Notes under the pieces: generated by a model
What the model saw: the letters and a program-made list of their open reading frames with translations, nothing else
Told to the model about the DNA's origin: nothing
Database searches by the model: none
Position numbers and translations under genes: made by a program
NCBI GenBank assembly: GCA_030632405.1
Contig: DAOVUU010000082.1
Coordinates: 1-8,384, forward strand
Length of the DNA stretch: 8,384 nucleotides
Origin: Desulfobulbaceae bacterium
GTDB taxonomy: Bacteria; Desulfobacterota; Desulfobulbia; Desulfobulbales; Desulfocapsaceae
Reading direction: 5' to 3'
Part shown: piece after piece, positions 1 to 5,428 of the stretch
Numbering within the stretch: the first letter of the stretch is position 1
Layout of the letters: each line of letters starts with the position of its first letter

Positions 1-33
1 ACCTTTTTACGATATTGTCATTTTTCAAATGGC

Positions 34-73
34 AAAAAAAAACTCGGCCATCAACACATACATTGAGGCCGAG
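34..73 (-). terminator. Intrinsic terminator of the rplU-rpmA operon
   Basis: Read on the minus strand, CTCGGCC (73-67) pairs with GGCCGAG (49-43). The stem continues with TCAA/TTGA (66-63 with 54-51) past a single bulged base at 50, around an 8-base loop, and is followed at once by nine T residues (42-34). This is a textbook rho-independent terminator, 55 bases after the rpmA stop. It implies that the operon ends here and that any gene further left is transcribed separately. The T run exists only in minus orientation, so it is not a good bidirectional terminator. Bases 1-33 hold nothing I can identify. Confidence 0.9.
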
Positions 74-128
74 CTTAATTCCGTAAAAGAATTGCTAAAA
101 GCAATCCATTTGGAAATTGAAAAACTGA

Positions 129-386
129 TCAGGCAGTTGGATAGACGCTTACTCTCTTCCTGTTTTTCCCAAATGCTTCGAAAGTTACCACACCGTCTAC
201 CTTGGCAAATAATGTATAATCACGGCCACAGCCTACGTTTGTACCTGGGTGAATCCGAGTACCCAACTGTCTGATTATTATGCTCCCGGCTTTGACTGCT
301 TCACCGCCAAATCGCTTAACGCCTCGCCTCTGACCATTACTGTCTCGACCATTCCTCGAGCTACCACCTGCTTTCTTATGAGCCAT
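129..386 (-). CDS. rpmA: 50S ribosomal protein L27 (bL27)
   Basis: Encodes bL27, a small basic protein of the large ribosomal subunit whose flexible N-terminal tail reaches the peptidyl-transferase centre and helps position the tRNA acceptor ends. The 85-residue product begins [20 protein letters not shown], the family signature. It continues with the conserved core containing [15 protein letters not shown] and GVVTFE, and ends VSVYPTA. The length is normal for the family. The N terminus begins directly with the mature AHKKAGG sequence, so the cleavable extension known from Firmicutes L27 is absent. An AAGGAG ribosome binding site (398-393) sits 6 bases before the ATG. The gene lies 67 bases after rplU on the same strand and is presumably cotranscribed; the terminator at 34-73 closes the unit. 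Confidence 0.98.
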   Translation of the reverse strand: MAHKKAGGSSRNGRDSNGQRRGVKRFGGEAVKAGSIIIRQLGTRIHPGTNVGCGRDYTLFAKVDGVVTFEAFGKNRKRVSVYPTA

Positions 387-453
387 TTTGAACTCCTTAT
401 GAACGATGGCACCTCTTATTCCATCGTCTAATTTACTTTATATCTTATTAAAA

Positions 454-765
454 TTAAACGCTTATATCTTCAATCTTAAGCGCGGTGTAGGATTGTCTAT
501 GGCCTTTTTTCAACCGATATCCCTTGCGCCTCTTCTTTTTAAAGATAATAACTTTTTTCCCTTTACCCTGTTCTGCAATGGTTGCAGTTACCTTTGCATT
601 ATCAAGAACCGGCTGTCCAATTTTTACTTCTTCCCCATCAACAACCATGAGTACATCATCCAAATCGATGCTGTCTCCAACGCTTCCCTCCAGCTTTTCG
701 ACACGAACCTGATCACCTGAAGCAACCTGATACTGTTTGCCTCCTGTACGGACTATAGCATACAT
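454..765 (-). CDS. rplU: 50S ribosomal protein L21 (bL21)
   Basis: Encodes bL21, a primary 23S rRNA-binding protein of the large subunit. The 103-residue product starts MYAIVRTGGKQYQV, the diagnostic N terminus. It carries the central VLMVVDGEEVKIGQPV segment and the basic C-terminal block with FKKKRRKGYRLKKGHRQ, which contacts rRNA. The length matches the family (about 103). The ATG at 765 is preceded by a weak TGAGG-type Shine-Dalgarno (778-774), about 8 bases upstream. It lies first in the usual rplU-rpmA order. The unrelated AP2-like gene ends 121 bases upstream on the same strand, so read-through from it is possible, but a separate promoter in that gap is also plausible. Confidence 0.98.
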   Translation of the reverse strand: MYAIVRTGGKQYQVASGDQVRVEKLEGSVGDSIDLDDVLMVVDGEEVKIGQPVLDNAKVTATIAEQGKGKKVIIFKKKRRKGYRLKKGHRQSYTALKIEDISV

Positions 766-789
766 TATATAAACCTCATCTATGAATTC

Positions 790-818
790 TTTATAAATCG
801 AGAAAACTAATACAAGAA
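790..818 (-). promoter_or_regulatory. Possible sigma70-type promoter for rplU
   Basis: On the minus strand, TATAAA (795-790) is a good -10 match. It is separated by exactly 17 bases from TTCTTG (818-813), a poor -35. The -10 lies about 25 bases before the rplU start codon, which leaves a very short leader. The AT-rich context makes chance matches likely. Confidence 0.3.
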
Positions 819-886
819 CGGCATATAAGACCCTTATTCCACTCTGTTGTCAACACAATTCAGACCATTTTTTTCCGAAATTGAAG

Positions 887-1333
887 TTAAACTAAATACT
901 CGAGACGTGCTTTTTCTTTTTCTTGACGAATAGCGCAGGCTCGAATAAATGCGGATTTTTTTCCATGTTTTGTTATAGAAACGGATGTCTTGCCTTGTTT
1001 TCCCTGATGGGTTACCCAACTCACTTCATACCTTTTCAGTTTCTCATTCAGACGTACTCCGACAACTCCTGTTCCGGAATTACTTACCGTCACCATATGC
1101 TTATTAGTGCGCACTTTACCTAATTTTTTCTCGGTTTTATCACGCCAGGAGATAGCCGACAACAGACTGGAATACCTTCCGCCACATTTTTTATCAGAGA
1201 AAAACTTGGAGTAGGTTTTTCCCAAAAACCTGACACGCACATACCAGCCATGGGTCCTTTTTGATTCTTGGTCAATCCTTGCTATATCTTTATGCTTTTC
1301 CAGCAGAATTTTTTGCTTTTTATCATCTTCCAT
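887..1333 (-). CDS. Small basic protein with two AP2/ERF-like repeats, putative DNA-binding
   Basis: A 148-residue lysine/arginine-rich protein of unproven function. Two similar segments are visible. Segment one (about residues 28-72) has GWYVRVRFLGKTYSKFF followed by a helix-like stretch ending WRDKTEKKL. Segment two (about 86-144) has GVVGVRLNEKLKRYEVSW, then GKQGKTSVSI, then a helix around SAFIRACAIRQEKEKARL. The order 'GV.....  W.v.....GK......f' followed by an alanine-rich amphipathic helix is the layout of AP2/ERF DNA-binding domains, which occur in bacteria and phages as well as plants. The assignment rests on pattern only. There is no signal peptide or membrane segment. The ATG at 1333 has an AAGG element (1343-1340), 6 bases upstream. 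It is upstream of rplU on the same strand and divergent from mazG, with no obvious functional link. Alternatives are another small three-stranded DNA-binding fold such as an integrase arm-type domain. Confidence 0.65.
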   Translation of the reverse strand: MEDDKKQKILLEKHKDIARIDQESKRTHGWYVRVRFLGKTYSKFFSDKKCGGRYSSLLSAISWRDKTEKKLGKVRTNKHMVTVSNSGTGVVGVRLNEKLKRYEVSWVTHQGKQGKTSVSITKHGKKSAFIRACAIRQEKEKARLEYLV

Positions 1334-2029
1334 ATTAAACCTTAATAGATTGAAACTTTACGTGCACTTTAACTCTGGTTGACATTTAGAAACTCAGGGA
1401 TATGAAAACAAGAAAGAAAATTTTGTACTATAATTTTTTTTCTACCGATATAAGAAACACTGTTCTGATTAATTGCACCCTGTAATCACTTCTAACACCG
1501 TAACAACGGCAGCAAGACGGCATAAGTACCCTGGTAGTGAATTATATGTTCATAATTTTAAAATCCCTTTTCTGTTTCGAAGTCTTCGCTTATCTGTTGT
1601 TTTTTATGACAGACTTTCAGGAGTAAGGTACTAAAAAGACCGATGATAGGGCGTGAAAAATCACAGTCCAACTACAATCATTTTATTTAACCGTTACTTT
1701 TTTAACTCAAATAACAAAATAACGGGAAGATCAATAAACTCAGCATTATTAATAGTAATACACAATATCGAAAAAACACAAACCCTGACAACATCATATT
1801 GCGGTTTTAATAGTTGTTCACATACTGAAAGTCAACTATTTTTTCATATATAATGAAAGTATAATTATATTTTTCGATACAACCGGGGATGATTTTTTAA
1901 TTCGTAGATCTTATTCTAAACTCAATATACGAGAATAATTTTGAATTTGATTTATAAACACCTGGAAAATGGATGCATCAGAAACACATCCCCAATCAAT
2001 AAATATACAATAACTCAGTATTTACAAAA
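1334..2029. other. 696-base AT-rich non-coding gap between divergent genes
   Basis: Neither strand shows a convincing gene. Reading frames are short and low in complexity, and none has a credible start with a ribosome binding site. The region must hold the promoters of the leftward AP2-like gene and the rightward mazG. A TATAGT -10-like element lies at 1432-1427 on the minus strand without a good -35. On the plus strand ATGACA (1606-1611), a 17-base spacer and TACTAA (1629-1634) form a weak promoter candidate. Small inverted repeats include CGAAGTCTTCG (1578-1588), TGATTA/TAATCA (1466-1471 with 1483-1488), TTATTCT/AGAATAA (1911-1917 with 1932-1938), and the terminator-like hairpin listed separately at 1809-1844. 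No tRNA or rRNA is seen. Confidence 0.6.
1809..1844 (+). terminator. Terminator-like hairpin with no recognised gene in front
   Basis: AATAGTTG (1809-1816) pairs perfectly with CAACTATT (1833-1840). An inner TTCA/TGAA helix (1817-1820 with 1826-1829) closes a CATAC loop. The right arm runs straight into further Ts, giving six consecutive Ts at 1839-1844. The stem is AT-rich, so it is weaker than a classic terminator. The T run exists only in the plus orientation. No protein gene lies upstream on this strand, so if it functions it would end an unannotated transcript. Confidence 0.45.
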
Positions 2030-2446
2030 ATGATTTCGAACGAACCATCCATAGACGAACTTTTATTAACTATACAGAAATTACGTTCCGGGGAAGGCTG
2101 TCCCTGGGACAGACGACAGACAACCATATCATTGATCGAATATTTCCAGGAAGAATTCAACGAACTGATGGATGCAATCAGAAATCAGGACTTTCCAAAT
2201 ATCTGTGAAGAGTCGGGAGATCTACTCTATCTCATCTTAATGATCTCTGAAATTAGCAAAGAAAATGGTGAATTCCATTTTCCAGACGTTGTACGTATGA
2301 TTAATGAAAAACTGATCCGACGTCATCCCCATGTTTTTGCCGGACAATCATATAAAAACGAAGAAGATCTCATAAAACAGTGGCAGCAGATCAAAACAGA
2401 TGAGAAGAAAAAGAATCTGTTTGACACAACCCTCCCCAAAATGTAA
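2030..2446 (+). CDS. mazG: Single-domain MazG-type nucleotide pyrophosphohydrolase
   Basis: Predicted cytosolic nucleoside triphosphate pyrophosphohydrolase (NTP to NMP plus PPi) of the all-alpha MazG family, usually linked to clearing non-canonical or excess nucleotides. In the 138-residue product, GCPWDRRQT (22-31) is the family's N-terminal signature. EE..E (41, 42, 45) and EE..D (60, 61, 64) supply the Mg-binding acidic residues. KLIRRHPHVFAG (94-105) is the conserved block after the second helix pair. A W..IK..EK-like segment (118-126) ends the domain. Full-length E. coli-type MazG has two such domains in about 260 residues, so this is a one-domain form, and it shows no sign of truncation. 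No Shine-Dalgarno precedes the ATG, and an in-frame stop at 2000-2002 rules out a longer form beginning further upstream. The exact substrate cannot be read from sequence. Confidence 0.88.
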   Translation: MISNEPSIDELLLTIQKLRSGEGCPWDRRQTTISLIEYFQEEFNELMDAIRNQDFPNICEESGDLLYLILMISEISKENGEFHFPDVVRMINEKLIRRHPHVFAGQSYKNEEDLIKQWQQIKTDEKKKNLFDTTLPKM

Positions 2447-2483
2447 TATGTGGAGTTTTGGTTAATAGTGCCTCAGAAACCTC

Positions 2484-2577
2484 TTTCTTGTTTTTTATAA
2501 AATATTTTTTGAAAGTACTGATCCTGTTAACGGGATTAGAGCCCTACTCCAGAAACCCTGTCATAAAAAACAAGAAA
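2484..2577. repeat. 15-bp perfect inverted repeat flanking a structured 64-base core
   Basis: TTTCTTGTTTTTTAT (2484-2498) is the exact reverse complement of ATAAAAAACAAGAAA (2563-2577). Inside, ATCCTG/CGGGAT (2521-2526 with 2531-2536) can form a small hairpin with a TTAA loop, and AGTA/TACT (2514-2517 with 2545-2548) could enclose it. There is no clear target-site duplication at the ends and no T run after the right arm. It could be the folded 3' end of the mazG transcript, a small RNA, or a short miniature inverted-repeat element; the sequence alone does not decide. Confidence 0.6.
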
Positions 2578-2647
2578 CCGGGTAATGTATTTTTAAATTA
2601 TATGGTTAAATATATCTCCATGGTACTTATACCCCCTTGTTGGGTGC

Positions 2648-2676
2648 TTGACTTAAAAGGTTTATCGTTTTGTCAT
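2648..2676 (+). promoter_or_regulatory. Candidate promoter P1 for the rpsF operon
   Basis: TTGACT (2648-2653, five of six consensus bases) is followed by a 17-base spacer and TGTCAT (2671-2676, four of six). The position, about 140 bases before the rpsF start, would place the whole two-hairpin leader inside the transcript. Confidence 0.5.
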
Positions 2677-2682
2677 GAACCG

Positions 2683-2711
2683 TTGGCAATTAATGAGTTT
2701 TAAAATGTAAA
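2683..2711 (+). promoter_or_regulatory. Candidate promoter P2 for the rpsF operon
   Basis: TTGGCA (2683-2688, five of six) is separated by 17 bases from TGTAAA (2706-2711, four of six). Transcription would begin near 2718, just ahead of the first leader hairpin at 2730. Either this or P1 could be the main promoter, or both may act in tandem. Confidence 0.45.
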
Positions 2712-2729
2712 AAGCTGTACCACCTTCTT

Positions 2730-2788
2730 GCTCTTGGAAAATTAAAAGAACAATTTTTCAAGGGCCGAGAACTGCGGAGCGCTCCGCA
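2730..2788 (+). promoter_or_regulatory. Structured rpsF leader: two hairpins separated by CCGAGAAC; possible S6:S18 autoregulatory site
   Basis: Hairpin one pairs 2730-2743 with 2752-2765 (14 consecutive pairs including two G-U) around an 8-base loop. Hairpin two is the perfect 16-bp palindrome TGCGGAGCGCTCCGCA (2773-2788). An unpaired segment containing CCG lies at or beside the junction. The structure ends 15 bases before the AAGGAGG ribosome binding site (2804-2810). rpsF leaders in many bacteria carry a motif bound by the S6:S18 complex that includes an unpaired CCG and represses translation. Because rpsF and rpsR are adjacent here, such control is plausible, but I cannot confirm the consensus fold. 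Hairpin two has no T run, so it is not a terminator. Confidence 0.5.
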
Positions 2789-2815
2789 TTAAAAAGAGTC
2801 CATAAGGAGGAACAA

Positions 2816-3382
2816 ATGCGCAGATACGAAACTATCTACATTCTTCGCCCTAATCTTGGGGAAGAGGAAATTTCCAAAGTAATTGAAAACACAAATCAGA
2901 TTATTCTCGATGAGGAAGGCACCATTATTGAATTAAATAAATGGGGCATGAAAAAACTTGCATATCTCATCAAAAAAGAGAGCCTGGGCTACTATGTGTA
3001 TTGCGATTATGCAGGTATGCCAGCAGCCGTTTCTGAAATCGAACGAAAGTTCAGAATTGACGATGCTGTGTTGAAATATATGACTATTAAAACTGCCGTA
3101 GCGATCTCAGAAGACCAGATTCAGCAGGCGATCGGGGCTGTTTCCGCACGGGAGATCGAAGCGCAGGAAGCTGAAGTTGCCGGAGATGAGTCTGCACCGG
3201 AAGAGCCTACCAAAGTTACCGAAAAGAAGGCTGCGCCGGAAGAACCTACTAAAGTTACCGAAAAGAAGGATGCGCCGGAAGAACCTACTAAAGTTACCGA
3301 AAAGAAGGATGCGCCCGAAGAGCCAGCCAAGGTTACCGAAAAAAGTGAAGCAGTTCCCGCAGTTGAAACAGAGACTAAATAA
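2816..3382 (+). CDS. rpsF: 30S ribosomal protein S6 (bS6) with long repetitive C-terminal tail
   Basis: bS6 binds the central domain of 16S rRNA as a heterodimer with S18. Residues 1-95 are a normal S6 domain: MRRYETIYILRPNLGEEE at the N terminus, KWGMKKLAYLIKKESLGYYV in the middle, and FRIDDAVLKYMTIKT at the end. Family members usually have about 95-135 residues; this one has 188. The excess is a disordered, highly charged tail. Residues 96-125 are acidic and helical in character. Four tandem 13-residue units then follow (126-177, consensus xAPEEPTKVTEKK), with a short EAVPAVETETK end. A strong AAGGAGG ribosome binding site lies 5 bases before the ATG. rpsR follows after 44 bases. The tail is in frame and ends in a clean stop, so it is not a frameshift artefact. 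Confidence 0.97.
   Translation: MRRYETIYILRPNLGEEEISKVIENTNQIILDEEGTIIELNKWGMKKLAYLIKKESLGYYVYCDYAGMPAAVSEIERKFRIDDAVLKYMTIKTAVAISEDQIQQAIGAVSAREIEAQEAEVAGDESAPEEPTKVTEKKAAPEEPTKVTEKKDAPEEPTKVTEKKDAPEEPAKVTEKSEAVPAVETETK
3191..3346 (+). repeat. Four tandem 39-bp repeats inside rpsF
   Basis: Units lie at 3191-3229, 3230-3268, 3269-3307 and 3308-3346, each encoding 13 residues. Units two and three differ at one base. Unit one differs from unit two at four bases, and unit four has drifted most. The pattern fits recent in-frame tandem duplication and suggests that the copy number may vary between strains. Confidence 0.95.
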
Positions 3383-3426
3383 CAATTCGATTATAGATAA
3401 TATATCCAGTCCAGGAGGGTTAAACA

Positions 3427-3672
3427 ATGGCTCAGAGACCGCAGAAAAAATTATTCTCACGCAAAAAAGTCTGCCGATTTTGTGGTGATAAAAACCTAGA
3501 AATAAACTATAAAGATGTCAAAATACTACGTAATTTTGTTTCCGAAAGGGGAAAGATCATTCCACGTCGTATAGTGGGGACCTGCGCTACACATCAGCGT
3601 CAATTATGCGAAGCAATTAAACAGGCCAGACAGATCGCATTTTTGCCATATTCAGGCTCAACACAGGGTTAA
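3427..3672 (+). CDS. rpsR: 30S ribosomal protein S18 (bS18)
   Basis: bS18 pairs with S6 on the platform of the small subunit. The 81-residue product has the conserved [19 protein letters not shown] (26-44), [15 protein letters not shown] (46-60) and the C-terminal [13 protein letters not shown]. The length is normal. It carries C16-x-x-C19 near the N terminus plus C53, H56 and C61. This looks like the cysteine-containing, potentially zinc-binding version of S18; E. coli S18 lacks the set. An AGGAGGG ribosome binding site (3413-3419) precedes the ATG by 7 bases. The stop codon is one base from the next start, which points to translational coupling. No ssb gene lies between rpsF and rpsR, unlike the order in Firmicutes. 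Confidence 0.98.
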   Translation: MAQRPQKKLFSRKKVCRFCGDKNLEINYKDVKILRNFVSERGKIIPRRIVGTCATHQRQLCEAIKQARQIAFLPYSGSTQG

Positions 3673-3673
3673 A

Positions 3674-4660
3674 ATGGCAGGGCATACCGTGAGTGACAGT
3701 GGACCTGATAAACCTGGAATAAGTCGTATTCTAAACACAATACTGATTATTGCGCTCATATTAGTGCTCCCAGGTATCCAATGGTCCTATTTTGGATGGC
3801 TCCATATATTAATTCCCCTGCTCTCTTTTTTTCTATTGAGTAGATATGGATTTCATTTAGGAAACCGATTACTACTCACGGCCCTGGCACTCGCTTTTGT
3901 GATCTTTCTGATTATGCAGAGGGTAGATTTTTTTTTCCTCTCTCTGTCTTTGCTGCCGGTCGGATATGTTCTGGTTCACGCCGTAAACCACAAAGATTCC
4001 CCAGCCATGAGTGGTCTAAAAGGTGCTCTCACATTAGCGGGGTGCTGGTTTATAGCTTTTGCTGGTCTTTCAATCGGTTCCGAGGTATCGTTTTATACAC
4101 AATTGATCAACACCCTGGATACAGGCATAAGTGAAGCCCTGCACTATTATAGAACCAGTACAACTGTATCTTCAGAGACCCTGATGCTTTTAGAGAGCAC
4201 ATTGCTGCAAATGAAGATAATAGTGCCGATAATTATGCCTGCCATGCTGGGAAGCTTTATCCTGTTTATCACGTGGTTTACCATGGTTGCCGGCAACAAA
4301 ATGATCGAAAAAATATGTGGCAAGGCGCCCTGGGAGCAGTACAGCCACTGGCAACTTCCAGATAAACTCATTTGGATTATTATCCTGTTTGGAGTCCTGG
4401 CACTTGTTTCTACATACCCTCTTAGAAAGATTGGTGTAAATGGATTGATTTTATCAGCCATTGTTTACTGTTTCCAAGGTTTGTCAATCGGTGTGTTTTT
4501 CATGCAAAAATGGAATATCCCCACTGTCTTCAGAGTGTTTTTTTATGTGATGATTGTATTTCAATCATTTGGAACAGTACTTCTCCTCTTTCTGGGAATT
4601 GCAGATATCTGGTTTAATTTTCGCAAACTTCATATCGCAATAGACGACACAACTACTTAA
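3674..4660 (+). CDS. DUF2232 (YybS-like) multi-pass membrane protein
   Basis: A 328-residue very hydrophobic inner-membrane protein of unknown function. Likely membrane segments lie at about residues 17-37, 41-57, 64-83, 86-104, 115-135, 182-206, 230-248, 254-276 and 284-313. The C-terminal part has the features I associate with DUF2232: WQLPDKLIW (226-234), GVNGLILSAIVYCFQGLSIG (254-273), then a final helix ending LGIADIWFNFRKL (307-319). A hydrophilic loop (about 145-180) separates the two halves. The start codon is one base after the rpsR stop, with CAGGG about 7 bases upstream, so translation is probably coupled to S18. Members are often found between rpsR and rplI in Desulfobacterota-type genomes. 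No catalytic motif is evident, and the reason for its ribosomal-operon location is unknown. Confidence 0.85.
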   Translation: MAGHTVSDSGPDKPGISRILNTILIIALILVLPGIQWSYFGWLHILIPLLSFFLLSRYGFHLGNRLLLTALALAFVIFLIMQRVDFFFLSLSLLPVGYVLVHAVNHKDSPAMSGLKGALTLAGCWFIAFAGLSIGSEVSFYTQLINTLDTGISEALHYYRTSTTVSSETLMLLESTLLQMKIIVPIIMPAMLGSFILFITWFTMVAGNKMIEKICGKAPWEQYSHWQLPDKLIWIIILFGVLALVSTYPLRKIGVNGLILSAIVYCFQGLSIGVFFMQKWNIPTVFRVFFYVMIVFQSFGTVLLLFLGIADIWFNFRKLHIAIDDTTT

Positions 4661-4661
4661 T

Positions 4662-4690
4662 TTAACAACTATTTATACCACTGCTATGAA
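4662..4690 (+). promoter_or_regulatory. Possible internal promoter for rplI
   Basis: TTAACA (4662-4667, five of six) is spaced 17 bases from TATGAA (4685-4690, four of six) in the 83-base gap before rplI. An inverted repeat CCACTG/CAGTGG (4678-4683 with 4710-4715), with an inner AATA/TATT pairing, overlaps it and could instead be an RNA hairpin in the read-through transcript. Confidence 0.35.
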
Positions 4691-4743
4691 TATTATTCCG
4701 GTATTATATCAGTGGGTTATATGCATACTTACAGGAGTTTAAA

Positions 4744-5199
4744 ATGGAGCTCATTCTAAAGGAAACAATAAGTTCACTTGGGCAGGAAGGTGATGTTATT
4801 ACTGTCAAAGCTGGTTACGGTAGAAACTATCTACTCCCACAGGGGAAAGCCCTCCTTGCCAATAAAGAGAATCTGGCAATAGTAGAGCAAAACAGAGCTG
4901 CTATTGCAGCCAGACTCGAAAAAGAGCAAAAAATTGCAGAGAAAATCGCTAAAAAGATTTCCGGCCTTGATATAGTCATGGCACAACTTGCCGGTGAAGA
5001 CGAGCGTCTTTTTGGTTCAGTCACCAATGCGGATATCTGCGACAAACTTGCTGAACTCAATGTAAAATTGGATAAAAGACAAATTATTCTGCCGGATCCC
5101 ATTAAAACTCTGGGAGAGACAAAAGTTCAAGTCAAGGTTGGTTTTCAGGTTTCCACAGAGATCACAGTAAAGGTAATACCACTGCAAACTGAGGAGTAA
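4744..5199 (+). CDS. rplI: 50S ribosomal protein L9 (bL9)
   Basis: bL9 binds 23S rRNA near the base of the L1 stalk and affects translational fidelity. The 151-residue product has the standard two-domain form. The N-terminal rRNA-binding domain (1-45) contains LGQEGDVITVKAGYGRNYLLPQGKALLA, written here as two conserved blocks, LGQEGDVITVKAGYGRNYL (12-30) and PQGKALLA (32-39). A long alanine/glutamate/lysine-rich connecting helix (about 41-75) follows. The C-terminal domain (about 78-148) contains LFGSVTNADI and a closing strand region ending KVIPLQTEE. The length is typical (about 148-150). A CAGGAG ribosome binding site (4732-4737) sits 6 bases before the ATG. It is the last clear member of the ribosomal operon; dnaB begins about 335 bases later, beyond a terminator. 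Confidence 0.97.
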   Translation: MELILKETISSLGQEGDVITVKAGYGRNYLLPQGKALLANKENLAIVEQNRAAIAARLEKEQKIAEKIAKKISGLDIVMAQLAGEDERLFGSVTNADICDKLAELNVKLDKRQIILPDPIKTLGETKVQVKVGFQVSTEITVKVIPLQTEE

Positions 5200-5250
5200 G
5201 CTGCCCGAGCCTTAGAAAAATTGCCTTCCCTCCCAATATCTGCGTTATGC

Positions 5251-5366
5251 GATAAATTTTATCCTCCGATAAGCGAGGCATGAGACATCGAGATATCAAC
5301 CATATGCCTCCGGTAAAATTTTCCTTCTGCCTTGATATTGAACGAAAACTCTAATTTTTCAAGGCA
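5251..5366. repeat. Nested inverted repeats between rplI and dnaB
   Basis: Arms AAATTTTA/TAAAATTT (5254-5261 with 5314-5321), CCG/CGG (5266-5268 with 5311-5313) and GAGGCAT/ATGCCTC (5275-5281 with 5304-5310) nest inside one another around a 22-base loop. A second hairpin, TGCCTTGA/TCAAGGCA (5328-5335 with 5359-5366), follows at once. GATAAATTTTATC (5251-5263) is itself a palindrome and could compete with the outer arm. No coding frame is convincing here. Candidates are a structured untranslated RNA or one copy of a dispersed intergenic repeat; I cannot test copy number. Confidence 0.6.
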
Positions 5367-5428
5367 CCCTTATGATCAGAAAAAAGCAGTGAATAAATTC
5401 TAAGGTAGCGAGGTAGTGATCAAATATT

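Larger units (their letters stand above)
2447..2815 (+). other. Intergenic region between mazG and rpsF
   Basis: The 369 bases hold no credible gene. They contain, in order, a 15-bp perfect inverted repeat (2484-2577), two candidate promoters (2648-2676 and 2683-2711), a two-hairpin leader (2730-2788), and the rpsF ribosome binding site AAGGAGG (2804-2810). The first part belongs to mazG's 3' side and the rest is the rpsF control region. Confidence 0.7.

Noticed and set aside
29..274. Plus-strand reading frame of 81 codons
   Set aside because: It runs through the rplU-rpmA terminator and antisense to rpmA, and its product resembles no family I recognise.
1653..1853. Plus-strand reading frame of 66 codons in the long gap
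   Set aside because: Composition is asparagine/serine/isoleucine-rich as expected from AT-rich noise, there is no ribosome binding site close to the start, and it runs across the terminator-like hairpin.
2458..2703. Reading frame of 81 codons after mazG
   Set aside because: It starts with a rare TTG without a ribosome binding site, spans the inverted repeat and promoter candidates, and shows no family features.
2773..2788. GC-rich palindrome before rpsF as an intrinsic terminator
   Set aside because: It is followed by ATTAAAAAGAG on the plus strand and has no T run on the minus side in the right position; a leader hairpin fits better.
3107..3460. Minus-strand repetitive frames opposite the rpsF tail
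   Set aside because: They are shadows of the 39-bp repeats, which keep several frames open on both strands; the plus-strand S6 frame explains them.
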